NCBI GenBank assembly: GCA_947589245.1
Contig: CANQBD010000009.1
Location: forward strand, 1 to 53,108
From: an uncultured Anaeroplasmataceae bacterium
GTDB taxonomy: Bacteria; Bacillota_I; Bacilli_A; Acholeplasmatales; Anaeroplasmataceae
DNA length: 53,108 bases
Reading direction: 5' to 3'
The notes under the pieces are model-generated. The model had not been told where the DNA came from. It saw only the letters and a program-made list of their open reading frames with translations, and did no database searches. Every line of letters begins with the position of its first letter. The stretch's first letter is position 1. This document shows positions 26,145-35,600 of the stretch, piece after piece. Made by a program: the position numbers and the translations under genes.

Positions 26145-28580
26145 ATGATTGAAAAAAAATATCGAATTGAAGGAATGACCTGTTCAGCTTGTCAAAGCCA
26201 TGTTCAACGAGCTGTTGAAAAGGTTGAAGGAACAATAAATGTTAACGTCAATCTTCTAGGTAATTTTATGGTAGTCAAATACGATGAAAAAAAGACTAAT
26301 GATGAAAACATTATTAACAGTGTTGAAAGGGCAGGCTATAAAGCCTTTTTAGAAGATGAAAAAAATAATACACCCCCACAACAAAAGGAAGATAAAAAAG
26401 GAGTTAGATTAATTGTATCTGCTCTTTTTGCAGGTGCTGTCTTCTATTTAGCAATGGGGCCAATGATTTATATTCCTATTCCAAGTATTTTTAATGAAAA
26501 TGTCTTAATATTAGCCATTACCGAACTTCTTTTAACAATACCAGTGATAGTTCTGAATTTACACTATTTCACAAACGGCTTTAAAAGATTATTTAAGCTT
26601 TCACCTAATATGGATAGTTTAATTGCTTTAGGCTCTTCTGCAAGCTTAATTTATGGTATCTACATTATATATGTAATTGCTTATAAAATGAATTTAGGTG
26701 AACATGTCGCTCATTATGCTCATGAATTATATTTTGAATCAGCTTCTGTAATTTTAGTTTTAGTCTCTTTTGGCAAATATTTAGAAAGTAAATCCAAAAA
26801 GAAAACTAATGACTCAATCCAAAAACTAGTAAATCTTTCACCTAAAACGGCGATTGTTTTAAAAAATAATCAAGAAGTCATTATCAATGCTAAGGATGTC
26901 CAAAAAGATGATTTAGTAGTCATTAAAAAAGGTATGCAAGTACCTGTTGATGGAATTATTCTTTCTGGTGAAGGAACCTTTGACCAAAGTAATATAACCG
27001 GTGAAAGTATCCCCGTATATAAGAGTGTCAATGATGAGGTAATTTCATCAACTATTTTAAATAGTGGTTATATCACAATTAAAGCTACTAAGGTTGGCGA
27101 TGATACAACAATCAATACAATCATTAAATTAGTTGAGGAGGCAGCCAATTCTAAAGCTCCAATCTCAAAACTAGCTGATAAAATATCCTTCTTCTTCGTT
27201 CCAATTGTAATGCTGATTGCTTTAATAAGCTTTATTGTTTTTTGCTTTTTAGAATCACCAAGCTTTGCTTTTGGAATTGGCATCTCTGTTTTAGTTATCG
27301 CATGTCCATGTGCCTTAGGGTTGGCAACTCCTGTAGCAATTATGGTTTCAACAGGAGTAGCTGCTAGAAATGGTCTTTTAATTAAAAATGCGGAAATTTT
27401 AGAAAAAACACATTCTATAAAAACAATCATTCTAGATAAAACAGGTACAATTACTGAAGGTACACCTAGAGTTGTTGATATTATTAGCTTTGATGATAGT
27501 GACATATTAAATATTGCCTATTCATTAGAATTAAAATCAGAACATCCACTAGCACTAGCTATTATTGATAAAGCTAATTCTTTAAATTTAACAGCCTTAG
27601 CTGTTGAAAACTATGAAAGCCATTCTGGACTAGGTGTTGAAGGGATAATTGCTAAAAAGAAATATTATATTGGTAATAAAAAATATTTAATTGAACAGAA
27701 AATTGCTTTAAAAGAAACAAATGAAATAATCAATAAATTAGCAGATGAAGGGCAAACACCATTAATTTTAGCTGATGAAAATAAAGTAATTGGAATTATT
27801 GCTGTTAAAGATAATATTAAACCTGATTCTAAAGAAGGAATTAGTAATTTGAAAAAATTAGGTCTTAATGTTATAATGCTTACTGGCGATAATGAAAAAA
27901 CAGCTAAGAGTATTGCTAAAGATTTAGAAATAGATACTGTAATTAGTGATGTCTTGCCAGATCAAAAACAAGAAGTTGTAAAAAAGTATCAAGAACAAGG
28001 CTACCAAGTAGCGATGGTTGGTGATGGAGTTAACGATGCTTTAGCCCTTATAAGTGCTGATATTGGTATAGCCATTGGTCGTGGTTCAGATATAGCTATT
28101 GATGCTGCTGATATTATTCTAATGTCCAATTCCTTAAATGATGTTTATGCCGCTATCAAGCTATCAAGAAGAACAATAAATAATATTAAAGGCAATCTTT
28201 TCTGGGCTTTCTTCTATAACACTATCGGAATTCTTTTTGCTTGTGGTATGTTCTACTATACTTTAAATATAAAACTAAACCCAATGATTTCAGCTCTAGC
28301 TATGAGTTTTAGTAGTGTATTTGTAGTTACAAATGCCTTGCGTTTAAATACATTTAAAATTAAAAAAGGAGGAAACCAAATGACTGAAATAACATTATCA
28401 GTAGATGGCATGATGTGTAAGCATTGTCAAGCTCGCGTAGAAAAAGCTTTAAGTGAAGTTGCAGGTGTGGCTAAGGTTACAGTTAATTTAAATAAAAAAA
28501 CTGCTACTGTAACAGGTGACAATGTCAACAAAGATGCTTTAATTGAAGCTGTCAAAAATGCTGGCTACGAAGCTCACTAA
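26145..28580 (+). CDS. copA: CopA copper-exporting P1B ATPase fused at its C-terminus to a CopZ-like chaperone
   Basis: In this 811-residue protein an N-terminal heavy-metal domain has GMTCSACQSHV (about residues 9-19). CPC in ACPCALGLATP lies near 386, phosphorylation DKTGTITEG near 431, SEHPLA follows, and GDGVNDALAL lies near 626. These identify a Cu(I) P1B-1 ATPase. After the last helix pair (residue about 740) the frame continues through KKGGNQ into a complete second metal domain (MMCKHCQARV). CopA normally ends where KKGG begins. The DNA for KKGGNQ is a strong ribosome site, so copZ may also be made separately. The gene is co-transcribed with csoR. Confidence 0.93.
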   Translation: MIEKKYRIEGMTCSACQSHVQRAVEKVEGTINVNVNLLGNFMVVKYDEKKTNDENIINSVERAGYKAFLEDEKNNTPPQQKEDKKGVRLIVSALFAGAVFYLAMGPMIYIPIPSIFNENVLILAITELLLTIPVIVLNLHYFTNGFKRLFKLSPNMDSLIALGSSASLIYGIYIIYVIAYKMNLGEHVAHYAHELYFESASVILVLVSFGKYLESKSKKKTNDSIQKLVNLSPKTAIVLKNNQEVIINAKDVQKDDLVVIKKGMQVPVDGIILSGEGTFDQSNITGESIPVYKSVNDEVISSTILNSGYITIKATKVGDDTTINTIIKLVEEAANSKAPISKLADKISFFFVPIVMLIALISFIVFCFLESPSFAFGIGISVLVIACPCALGLATPVAIMVSTGVAARNGLLIKNAEILEKTHSIKTIILDKTGTITEGTPRVVDIISFDDSDILNIAYSLELKSEHPLALAIIDKANSLNLTALAVENYESHSGLGVEGIIAKKKYYIGNKKYLIEQKIALKETNEIINKLADEGQTPLILADENKVIGIIAVKDNIKPDSKEGISNLKKLGLNVIMLTGDNEKTAKSIAKDLEIDTVISDVLPDQKQEVVKKYQEQGYQVAMVGDGVNDALALISADIGIAIGRGSDIAIDAADIILMSNSLNDVYAAIKLSRRTINNIKGNLFWAFFYNTIGILFACGMFYYTLNIKLNPMISALAMSFSSVFVVTNALRLNTFKIKKGGNQMTEITLSVDGMMCKHCQARVEKALSEVAGVAKVTVNLNKKTATVTGDNVNKDALIEAVKNAGYEAH
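28380..28580 (+). CDS. copZ: CopZ-like copper chaperone, internal start inside copA
   Basis: An ATG at 28380, in frame with copA, lies 7 bases after AAAAGGAGG (28364-28372). It would give a 66-residue heavy-metal-associated protein, MTEITLSVDGMMCKHCQ and onward, of the size of CopZ with its CxxC copper site. The arrangement suggests an ancestral copA-copZ pair whose copA stop codon was lost. Whether free CopZ is made is inferred from the strength of the site. Confidence 0.6.
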   Translation: MTEITLSVDGMMCKHCQARVEKALSEVAGVAKVTVNLNKKTATVTGDNVNKDALIEAVKNAGYEAH

Positions 28581-28624
28581 TTAACAAATAAGCAGAAGCT
28601 TAAAAAGATTAAAGTAAAAAAAAA

Positions 28625-28650
28625 GATGCAAATTGATGCATCCTTTTTTT
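28625..28650. terminator. Bidirectional terminator between copA and htpG
   Basis: GATGCA, loop AATTGA, TGCATC is flanked by AAAA on one side and CTTTTTTT on the other. Confidence 0.8.
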
Positions 28651-30544
28651 ATTTTACTGATTCAACCATTAATTCACAAAGACTATCCGCAAATTCCTTT
28701 GGATCAGAAGGTAAAATGCCTTCCATTAATAAAGCTTGCGTATAAAGTAGCTTTGCATATTTACTAACACTTTCTTTATTACTTTCATAAGCTTTTTCTA
28801 TAGCCTTGAATACTTCATGATTAGGGTTAATCTCTAATATTCTTTCAGCTTTCATACCATGACTTTGATGTTGAGCTTGTAAAACTCTTTCCATTTCAAA
28901 AGACAAACCTTCAGAAGCAGCTAAACAACATGGAGCTTCAACTAAACGTTTAGAAAAAATTACATCTTTACACTCAGGTAAGGCTTTTTTGATATCTTCA
29001 ATAATATCTTTTTTAGATTCCTTTAATTCATCTATTTTTTTAGACTCTTCTTCATCTATTAAATCTAAGTCACCTTGATTAATAGACTTAAATTTAATGC
29101 CATCATATTCTGCTAAAACCTGAAGCATAAATTCATCAACATCATCTGATAAAATTAAAACATCATAGCCTTTATTTTTAATTAAATCCATTTGAGGTAA
29201 TTTTGATACGGCTTCTTTATCCTTACCAATAGCATAATAAATTTCTTTTTGGCCTTCAGCCATCTTTTCCTTATATTCAGCAAAAGTGATTCTTTTTTCG
29301 TTATTAACACTTGCTAAAATGATTAAATCCTTTAAGCTATCCTTTTTAGCACCATATTCTTCATATAGCCCAAATTTAAGGTTGATACCATAATCATTAA
29401 AAAATTCTTCATACTTTTCACGATCATTTTTAAGCATTCGACCTAATTCAGCTAAAATCTTCTTTTCAACATTAGTGGCAATCTTTTTAATTGAACGATC
29501 CTCTTGGAGCATTTCACGGGAAATATTTAAAGGTAAATCAGCTGAATCAACTAGCCCCTTAACAAAACGTAAATATTCTGGAATTAAATCCTTACATTTA
29601 TCTAAAATGAAAACACCCTTAGTATATAATTGAAGTCCTCTTTCATTACGATCGTTAAAGTCATAAATAGGCTTTTTAGGAATAAATAATAAAGCATTAT
29701 AAGTTAACATACCCTCAACATTAACAAAAATAGTACTCAAAGGATCTTGATAATCCATAAACTTAGACTTATAAAAATTATTTAATTCTTCATCTGTAAC
29801 TTCACTCTTATTTTTTTTCCAAATAGGAAGCATTGAATTAATTGTTTCAAGCTCAAGATGAGTTTTTTCTTCATTATCATCTTTGGCATCTTCCTTGGCA
29901 TCATACTTAGTTACCCAAGTTTTGATTGGATATCTAACATAATCAGAATATTTCTTGATTAATTCTTTAATCCGATATTCTTCTAAAAATTCATCATATT
30001 TATTATCTTCAGTATTATCTCTTAAAGAAATAACTATCTTAGTACCGAAATCTTCCTTATCACAAGTATCAATTTCATAAGAATCTAAGCCTTCAGATGT
30101 GAAGACATGAGCTTCGCCATTTTGAATAGACTTAGTATAGACAGTAATCTCTTTAGCAACCATAAAAGCTGAATAAAAGCCAACCCCAAATTGACCAATG
30201 ATATCTACATCAGGAGTCTTCTCATTTGCAATTTTTTCTAAGAATTCTTTACTGCCACTCTTAGCAATAGTACCAAGATGTTCTACCAATTCTTCTTTAG
30301 TCATACCAATACCATTATCACTAATAGTTAAAGTACGACTATCCTTATCAGCTTCAATTAAAATTTCATAGTTGTCAGAAGCTTTTGAACTATCAGTCAA
30401 AGCTAAATAATGACGCTTATCAATAGCATCACTCGCATTGGAAATTAATTCACGTAAGAAAATTTCTTTATGCGTATAGATTGAATTAATCATCATATCT
30501 AAAAGACGTTTAGTTTCAGTCTTAAATTCCATTTTTTCTTTCAT
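28649..30544 (-). CDS. htpG: HtpG, Hsp90-family chaperone
   Basis: This protein of about 631 residues has the GHKL ATPase motifs: ELISNASDAIDK, DNGIGMTKEEL, GQFGVGFYSAFMVA, then the middle-domain RGLQLYTKGVFI and PLNISREMLQ. Length is normal for HtpG. The ATG at 30544 is chosen because GGAGG lies 9 bases upstream; an ATG at 30565 lies upstream of that ribosome site. It helps client folding in the cytoplasm. It is a single-gene unit with a shared terminator. No CIRCE element was seen upstream. Confidence 0.95.
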   Translation of the reverse strand: MKEKMEFKTETKRLLDMMINSIYTHKEIFLRELISNASDAIDKRHYLALTDSSKASDNYEILIEADKDSRTLTISDNGIGMTKEELVEHLGTIAKSGSKEFLEKIANEKTPDVDIIGQFGVGFYSAFMVAKEITVYTKSIQNGEAHVFTSEGLDSYEIDTCDKEDFGTKIVISLRDNTEDNKYDEFLEEYRIKELIKKYSDYVRYPIKTWVTKYDAKEDAKDDNEEKTHLELETINSMLPIWKKNKSEVTDEELNNFYKSKFMDYQDPLSTIFVNVEGMLTYNALLFIPKKPIYDFNDRNERGLQLYTKGVFILDKCKDLIPEYLRFVKGLVDSADLPLNISREMLQEDRSIKKIATNVEKKILAELGRMLKNDREKYEEFFNDYGINLKFGLYEEYGAKKDSLKDLIILASVNNEKRITFAEYKEKMAEGQKEIYYAIGKDKEAVSKLPQMDLIKNKGYDVLILSDDVDEFMLQVLAEYDGIKFKSINQGDLDLIDEEESKKIDELKESKKDIIEDIKKALPECKDVIFSKRLVEAPCCLAASEGLSFEMERVLQAQHQSHGMKAERILEINPNHEVFKAIEKAYESNKESVSKYAKLLYTQALLMEGILPSDPKEFADSLCELMVESVK

Positions 30545-30652
30545 CTTTTTTTCCTCCAATTTCATACAATAATAATTATATATCTTATTGTTGGCACTGT
30601 CAACAAATGTTTGCCAAATTTTTAATTTTTATTTAAATGTTTCAAAAATCAA

Positions 30653-30658
30653 GTATAA
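30653..30658 (+). promoter_or_regulatory. -10 box for the esterase-like gene
   Basis: TATAAT lies 17 bases before the GGTGA ribosome site start region. The -35 is not clear. Confidence 0.45.
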
Positions 30659-30675
30659 TGATGTTAGGTGATAAA

Positions 30676-31335
30676 ATGCTAGAAGCCTTTAAAATTAACT
30701 GTTACCCCTTAAACCGAACAATTAGAGTTTCAATTCATCTACCAACCGATTATAACAAGACTAGACGTTTTTATTCTGTCATCTATTTTTTAGACGGTCA
30801 AAATCTTTATAATAAGCAGGATGCTTATTCAGAAGAAATAATCGATTTAGAAAAGACAATTGAAAAGTTAAATAGTGATGGCAAAGAGGCTATTTATGTA
30901 GGAATTGCTGCCGCAAGTAATCCTGAAAAAAGAGATTTAGAATACTCTAATATTAATCTTGCTAAATTTATTAGTTCCTCTATTCACCCCTTTTTAAAGG
31001 TACGCTATCGAATGAATAATTATATTTATTCTTGTGGTTGGGGTAAAGCTACATTAAATGTTTTAGCGTTAAATCAAGAGGAAGCCTTTAAAGGAGCCAT
31101 TATATTATCTCCTGAAGGAAACGAAGATGACTTTTTAAAATTGAAACTAAAGCCTAATAATCTTTATTATTTTTATTCCGGTGAAAAAGAACTTGATGGC
31201 CAGTGTTTACTCTTAGCTAATAAACTTAAAGAGTTCTTACCTGATGGCTTACTTGTGACAGATGATTGTGCAATTCATAATGAAATTAATTGGCAAGAAA
31301 AAATCTATCAAGCTCTTAGCTATTTAATATTATAG
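30676..31335 (+). CDS. Esterase-like alpha/beta-hydrolase, probably without the catalytic serine
   Basis: This 219-residue protein has the esterase-D-like order: VSIHLPTDYN, FYSVIYFLDGQNLY, then KFISSSIHPFLKVRYRM, and a late HNEINW where the catalytic His usually sits. The nucleophile elbow normally reads GSSMGG; here it reads SCGWGKA, so the serine position is glycine. Activity is doubtful. The ATG at 30676 follows TTAGGTGATAAA and lies after a TATAAT at 30653-30658, which rules out the earlier in-frame ATG at 30637. Confidence 0.65.
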   Translation: MLEAFKINCYPLNRTIRVSIHLPTDYNKTRRFYSVIYFLDGQNLYNKQDAYSEEIIDLEKTIEKLNSDGKEAIYVGIAAASNPEKRDLEYSNINLAKFISSSIHPFLKVRYRMNNYIYSCGWGKATLNVLALNQEEAFKGAIILSPEGNEDDFLKLKLKPNNLYYFYSGEKELDGQCLLLANKLKEFLPDGLLVTDDCAIHNEINWQEKIYQALSYLIL

Positions 31336-31439
31336 TTAACAAAAATTACCAGCCTCTTCAACAAACGGCTTAATCAAGTAATAGCTAGCTATCCATTTTT
31401 TTATAAACTTGTATATTATAATTAAATATTTAAAAAAAT

Positions 31440-31460
31440 AAAGGACCACATGGTCCTTTT
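31440..31460. terminator. Bidirectional terminator between the esterase-like gene and cobB
   Basis: AAAGGACC, loop ACAT, GGTCCTTT is flanked by A-rich and T-rich runs. Confidence 0.85.
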
Positions 31461-31462
31461 TG

Positions 31463-32167
31463 TTATCTAATTTTATTAACAACATCAATTACATCTTCAT
31501 TAAAGACTAAATCGGCTATGTGATCATAACTGGTTGCTGATTTATTGATTAAAATTAAATTATTTCCTCTAAAATATTGTAAATAAGAAGCAGCAGGATA
31601 AACAACTAATGATGTACCAACTATTATCAAGGTATCAGCTTTAGCTATAGCATCAACAGCTTTATTTACGACTTCATAGTCAAGAGCTTCTTCATATAAT
31701 GTTACATCTGGTTTAATTATTCCTCCACAATCACAATAGTTGACCTTTTTGGGATCTATTTTTTCAAGAGGATAAAACTTATGACACTTGATACAATGAT
31801 TGCGCATAACACTGCCATGTAATTCATACACAATTTTACTTCCACCTCTTTGATGCAAGTTATCAATATTTTGAGTAACAACAGCACTAACATTTTTTAA
31901 AGAAGCAAAGTATTTATGAGCTTCATTAGGCATAGCCTCAGGATAAACCATCTTATTACCATAAAATTCAAAAAATTTAGAAGGATTTTTCATAAAAAAA
32001 GAATGAGAGATAATTTCTTCTGGTCTTATATAGTCCCCTTGATTATATAAACCATTATCCGAACGAAAATCAGGAATTCCGGAAGGCACGGAAATGCCAG
32101 CTCCTGTAAATACTACAATTCTTTGACTACTAGCAATTATTTCTTTTAATTTCGCATATTTATCCAT
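31463..32167 (-). CDS. cobB: CobB/SIR2 NAD-dependent protein deacylase
   Basis: This 234-residue protein has the sirtuin motifs in order: VVFTGAGISVPSGIPDFRS (NAD site), TQNIDNLHQRGG, ELHGS with the catalytic His, a zinc site CIKC ... CDCGG, and VGTSLVVYPA. It removes acyl groups from lysines using NAD. The ATG at 32167 follows GGAGGTC; an adjacent ATG at 32170 is possible. A terminator overlaps its leader, so it is probably transcribed separately from lemA. Confidence 0.92.
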   Translation of the reverse strand: MDKYAKLKEIIASSQRIVVFTGAGISVPSGIPDFRSDNGLYNQGDYIRPEEIISHSFFMKNPSKFFEFYGNKMVYPEAMPNEAHKYFASLKNVSAVVTQNIDNLHQRGGSKIVYELHGSVMRNHCIKCHKFYPLEKIDPKKVNYCDCGGIIKPDVTLYEEALDYEVVNKAVDAIAKADTLIIVGTSLVVYPAASYLQYFRGNNLILINKSATSYDHIADLVFNEDVIDVVNKIR

Positions 32168-32181
32168 CATGACCTCCAAAA

Positions 32182-32209
32182 AAAGACTTTACCATTCGGC
32201 AAAGTCTTT
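32182..32209 (-). terminator. Intrinsic terminator after lemA
   Basis: AAAGACTTT, loop GCCGAATGGT on the minus strand, AAAGTCTTT is followed by TTTT. It lies between lemA and cobB. Confidence 0.8.
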
Positions 32210-32220
32210 AAAATCAGTTA

Positions 32221-32790
32221 TTAAAATTCCATTTTAACATCTTGCTTTTTAGCTTCTTCAGCTTCAAAGTAATCCTTCTTAGTAAAACGTGAACCAGCTA
32301 CAAAAGAACCTGGAAATTGAAGAATAGCTTTGTTAAATGTTGCAACATTTGCATTGAAGTTACTTCTTGCAGCTTGTAGATTTTCCTCTACTTCACTAAT
32401 AGATTGTTGAAGATTATGGAACATCTTATCAGCTTTTAATTCTGGATATCTTTCAACTACAAGGCTAATTTGTTTAGCTACAGAAGACATTTGTTCATTA
32501 AATTCTACTTTCTCTTTTAAAGAAGCATTAACACCAGGATTACGCATTTCTACAACATCAGTTAATGTTTCCCTTTCATGCTTCATATAGCCCTTTGTAG
32601 TATCAAGCATTTTAGTTAAAACATCAAAACGTTTTGTCAAATAAACATCGATTCTTGATTCGCTATTTGCAACATCTTGTTCCATTCTAACAAATTTATT
32701 TCTTGTTGAAATGTACCAAGCAACAGCAGCTAAAACTAAAATTAAAACTACAATAACAACAATTATAGCAATTAAAGCACCAGTATTCAT
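32221..32790 (-). CDS. lemA: LemA-family membrane protein
   Basis: In this 189-residue protein one N-terminal transmembrane helix (IAIIVVIVVLILVLAAVAWY) is followed by a long helical region with family motifs: RNKFVRMEQDVANSESRIDV, VERYPELKADKMFHNLQ and NKAILQFPGSFVAG. The family is widespread with an unsettled function. It lies downstream of metK on the same strand with its own ribosome site. Confidence 0.9.
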   Translation of the reverse strand: MNTGALIAIIVVIVVLILVLAAVAWYISTRNKFVRMEQDVANSESRIDVYLTKRFDVLTKMLDTTKGYMKHERETLTDVVEMRNPGVNASLKEKVEFNEQMSSVAKQISLVVERYPELKADKMFHNLQQSISEVEENLQAARSNFNANVATFNKAILQFPGSFVAGSRFTKKDYFEAEEAKKQDVKMEF

Positions 32791-32860
32791 ACCAAAATAC
32801 CTCCAAATATAATATACAAATATATTATAAACACAATTATTACAAAAAGCAATAAAATTA

Positions 32861-34012
32861 TTACAATAATTTTCTTAATTCAGCAACTTTATCCAATTTT
32901 TCCCACGGTAAATCAAGATCGTCTCTCCCAAAATGACCATAAGAAGCTGTTTGAAAATAAATTGGCCTTTTCAAATTAAAATGATTGATGATACCCTTAG
33001 GATTAAGTGGAAAAATTCTTCTTACAGCCTTAGCCAATTCTTCTTCACTAATTTTAGCAGTACCAAAAGTATCAATTAAAACTGAAATTGGTTCGGCAAC
33101 ACCAATAGCATAAGATAATTGAATTTGACACTTTGTAGCCAATTTTGCAGCTACAATATTTTTGGCAATATAACGTGCCATATAAGAAGCACTCCTATCA
33201 ACCTTAGAAGGATCTTTACCAGAAAAACAACCACCACCATGAGGGGCTGAACCACCATAAGTATCAACAATTATTTTACGGCCAGTTAAGCCAGAATCTC
33301 CTGCTGGACCACCAACAACAAAACGACCAGTTGGATTAAAATAATATTTTGTATTCTTATCAACTAATTCTTGAGGAATAACAACATCTACTACTTCCTT
33401 TTTAATGTCTTTAGCCAACTTCTTCATATCAACATCAGGAGAATGCTGAGTAGAAATCAAAACTGTGTCCACTCGAACCGGAACGTTGTTATCATCATAC
33501 TCAATTGTAACTTGCGTTTTGCCATCGGGACGTAAATAATTTAAAATATTATTTTTACGAACCGCTGCCAATCTTCTTGCTAGCTTATGAGCAAGAGAAA
33601 TTGCAAGTGGCATATATTCAGGTGTTTCATCACAGGCATAACCAAACATTAGCCCTTGATCACCAGCTCCTTGTTCATGGTCAGCTGTTTCATTAACACC
33701 TCTAGCTATATCTGGTGATTGAGGATCAATAGCTGACAAAACAGCTAAATTTTCCGCATCAAAACCATATTTACCACGAGTATAGCCAATGTTTTCTACT
33801 GTTTTCCTAACAATCTTTTGTAAATCAACATAATGGCTAGTAGTCATTTCCCCAAAGACCATAACTAGCCCAGTCGTACAAATTGTTTCACAGGCAACGC
33901 GGGCATTCGGATCATGAGCCAAAATATCATCTAAAATAGCATCAGAAATTTGGTCAGCTATCTTGTCTGGATGACCTTCAGTTACTGATTCTGAGGTAAA
34001 AAAACGATGCAT
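32861..34012 (-). CDS. metK: MetK, S-adenosylmethionine synthetase
   Basis: This 383-residue protein has the expected length and motifs: [20 protein letters not shown] at the N-terminus, [12 protein letters not shown] near residue 117, and [17 protein letters not shown] (phosphate loop) near 255. It makes SAM from methionine and ATP in the cytoplasm. Its ATG overlaps the stop of the TSCPD gene (TAATG), so it is coupled to the run starting at priA. The SAM-like leader upstream of priA could therefore control it, though internal promoters are not excluded. Confidence 0.96.
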   Translation of the reverse strand: MHRFFTSESVTEGHPDKIADQISDAILDDILAHDPNARVACETICTTGLVMVFGEMTTSHYVDLQKIVRKTVENIGYTRGKYGFDAENLAVLSAIDPQSPDIARGVNETADHEQGAGDQGLMFGYACDETPEYMPLAISLAHKLARRLAAVRKNNILNYLRPDGKTQVTIEYDDNNVPVRVDTVLISTQHSPDVDMKKLAKDIKKEVVDVVIPQELVDKNTKYYFNPTGRFVVGGPAGDSGLTGRKIIVDTYGGSAPHGGGCFSGKDPSKVDRSASYMARYIAKNIVAAKLATKCQIQLSYAIGVAEPISVLIDTFGTAKISEEELAKAVRRIFPLNPKGIINHFNLKRPIYFQTASYGHFGRDDLDLPWEKLDKVAELRKLL

Positions 34013-34260
34013 TATAGTACCTCCTTTATAGCTTTAGACAATTGATCTGCACAGCTGGTCTTGCGCATACCACACGTGTTACCTTCTAAAAGCTTGGCCA
34101 CCTCTAAAGCTGGTCTACCTTCAACTAATCGACCAATAGCCTTTAAATTGCCGTTACAGCCACCGATAAAAGTTAGGTTATGAATTTTTCCTTCATCATC
34201 AATTTCAAAATTAATTTGTTTTGAACATGTACCTTCTGTTAAAAATTCTTGTTTTTTCAT
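34012..34260 (-). CDS. TSCPD-domain protein (TIGR03905 type)
   Basis: This 82-residue protein shows [32 protein letters not shown] and [17 protein letters not shown]. It has five cysteines in the pattern of the TSCPD domain, also found at the end of some class II ribonucleotide reductases and proposed to bind metal or nucleic acid. Function is unknown. It lies between the HD-GYP-like gene and metK, coupled to metK. Confidence 0.85.
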   Translation of the reverse strand: MKKQEFLTEGTCSKQINFEIDDEGKIHNLTFIGGCNGNLKAIGRLVEGRPALEVAKLLEGNTCGMRKTSCADQLSKAIKEVL

Positions 34261-34272
34261 TTGTTTTACCTC

Positions 34273-35571
34273 CTATATTTCATCATATATTCTTTCAAAT
34301 TCATCTTGGAATCTAATAAATCTTTCAAAAACACTACCATCAAAAAAAACTCTAAAAGTGTTGGTCATATACTCAATAGTTACCTTATGATTATATGGCC
34401 TTTTATAAGTCTTAACGCTACGCATTGAAACATAAATTTCGGAGATTAAAATTGTTTGAGAAGATAATTCATTTTGAATACTATTCATCTTAGCTATGAA
34501 CTCATCTTTAATAGAATCTTCAAATGCCGTACGCATGATAGTTTCGCATTTTCTTTCTAGTTGTAACCGAGAAATTATTTTACTACCTAAATCCGTTTGT
34601 TCCTTAAGCTTAACAAATTTTTCATCTTCATTAGCTCCTGATGGAGCAAAGTTAACCTGTTGTTCAATATGAATCTTTGCAAAACTTTCAATTTCATCAC
34701 ATTGATTAACCGGCAAGCTTAAAAATTCCGCTAAACGTCTGGCCATTTTGGAAACAGCTAAAATGTTTTCCTTATCTTCATCACTTCGCGATGATGAATC
34801 TAGCGACACCTCAAAAATTTTAGTTACAACATTGGTAAAATCTTCTTGAACCTGTCTTCTTTTAATTAGCTCCTTTTTTCTTTCTTCTTGCATATAACCA
34901 CTCATGGAAACAACCGAGTAAAGAACTAGCATAAAAATGCATAGTAAGATTGTTCGAATAACTATATCCTTAAATGCATCACTTACGAAGAATGTTTTAA
35001 AGAATAGGCCAACATCTGAAGCCATTTCTGTAAATACTAGACCATAGGTTACCGTAAAGTGTAAAATAGTAACTAAGGCTAAAACCCATTCAAACACAAA
35101 CTTTAAAAGCTTTTTATTTTGATAAAAGGAACATACTGTTAAAGAATAATAAATCAAAATATAGCCACATTCCTGAAGATAAACTGCCGAACCATATTTC
35201 AATTTAAAATAGATAACTATTGACAACAAAAACATATAAAAACAGGCAATATAACTAGCTATTGTCTGAGTTGTTAAATCATTAGGATCCTTTCTAATTG
35301 TTCTAGTTAAACCTAGATTGACTAAAAATGTAACAGGAATTAAAATAGCCGATAAAATTATATTGGAATGCTCGCCAAAAGAAAGAATGGCAAACATTAA
35401 AGTAAAAACAAGGTTAGAAACAAATATAATATTTTTAATAACAATGTTCTTACGATAAAGTACTTGATTATCATTGGTAATATCAATGCCACTTTCAAAG
35501 CCAAACATGTTACTAAAAAGCTTATTATTTTTAATTTTTGATTTTAATGACACTGTTATCACCTCCGACAA
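34273..35571 (-). CDS. Membrane protein with a degenerate HD-GYP-like domain
   Basis: This 432-residue protein has six hydrophobic segments (about residues 45-230) followed by a linker and a helical domain. Its layout follows HD-GYP: VSKMARRLAEFLSLPVNQCDEIE, then TDLGSKIISRLQLERKCETI, then EIYVSMRSVKTYKRPYNHKV and a closing FDGSVFERFIRF. The metal and catalytic residues (HD, HDIGK, HHE, GYP) are missing at the matching points. It therefore probably does not cleave cyclic di-GMP and may act as a sensor or scaffold. It sits in the priA-fmt-metK run. Confidence 0.6.
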   Translation of the reverse strand: MSEVITVSLKSKIKNNKLFSNMFGFESGIDITNDNQVLYRKNIVIKNIIFVSNLVFTLMFAILSFGEHSNIILSAILIPVTFLVNLGLTRTIRKDPNDLTTQTIASYIACFYMFLLSIVIYFKLKYGSAVYLQECGYILIYYSLTVCSFYQNKKLLKFVFEWVLALVTILHFTVTYGLVFTEMASDVGLFFKTFFVSDAFKDIVIRTILLCIFMLVLYSVVSMSGYMQEERKKELIKRRQVQEDFTNVVTKIFEVSLDSSSRSDEDKENILAVSKMARRLAEFLSLPVNQCDEIESFAKIHIEQQVNFAPSGANEDEKFVKLKEQTDLGSKIISRLQLERKCETIMRTAFEDSIKDEFIAKMNSIQNELSSQTILISEIYVSMRSVKTYKRPYNHKVTIEYMTNTFRVFFDGSVFERFIRFQDEFERIYDEI

Positions 35572-35600
35572 ATTTCAATCAATTATACCATATTATTACT

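Noticed and set aside
27068-27505. A 145-codon minus-strand ORF inside copA
   Set aside because: It is opposite a conserved P-type ATPase core and shows no family features or ribosome site.
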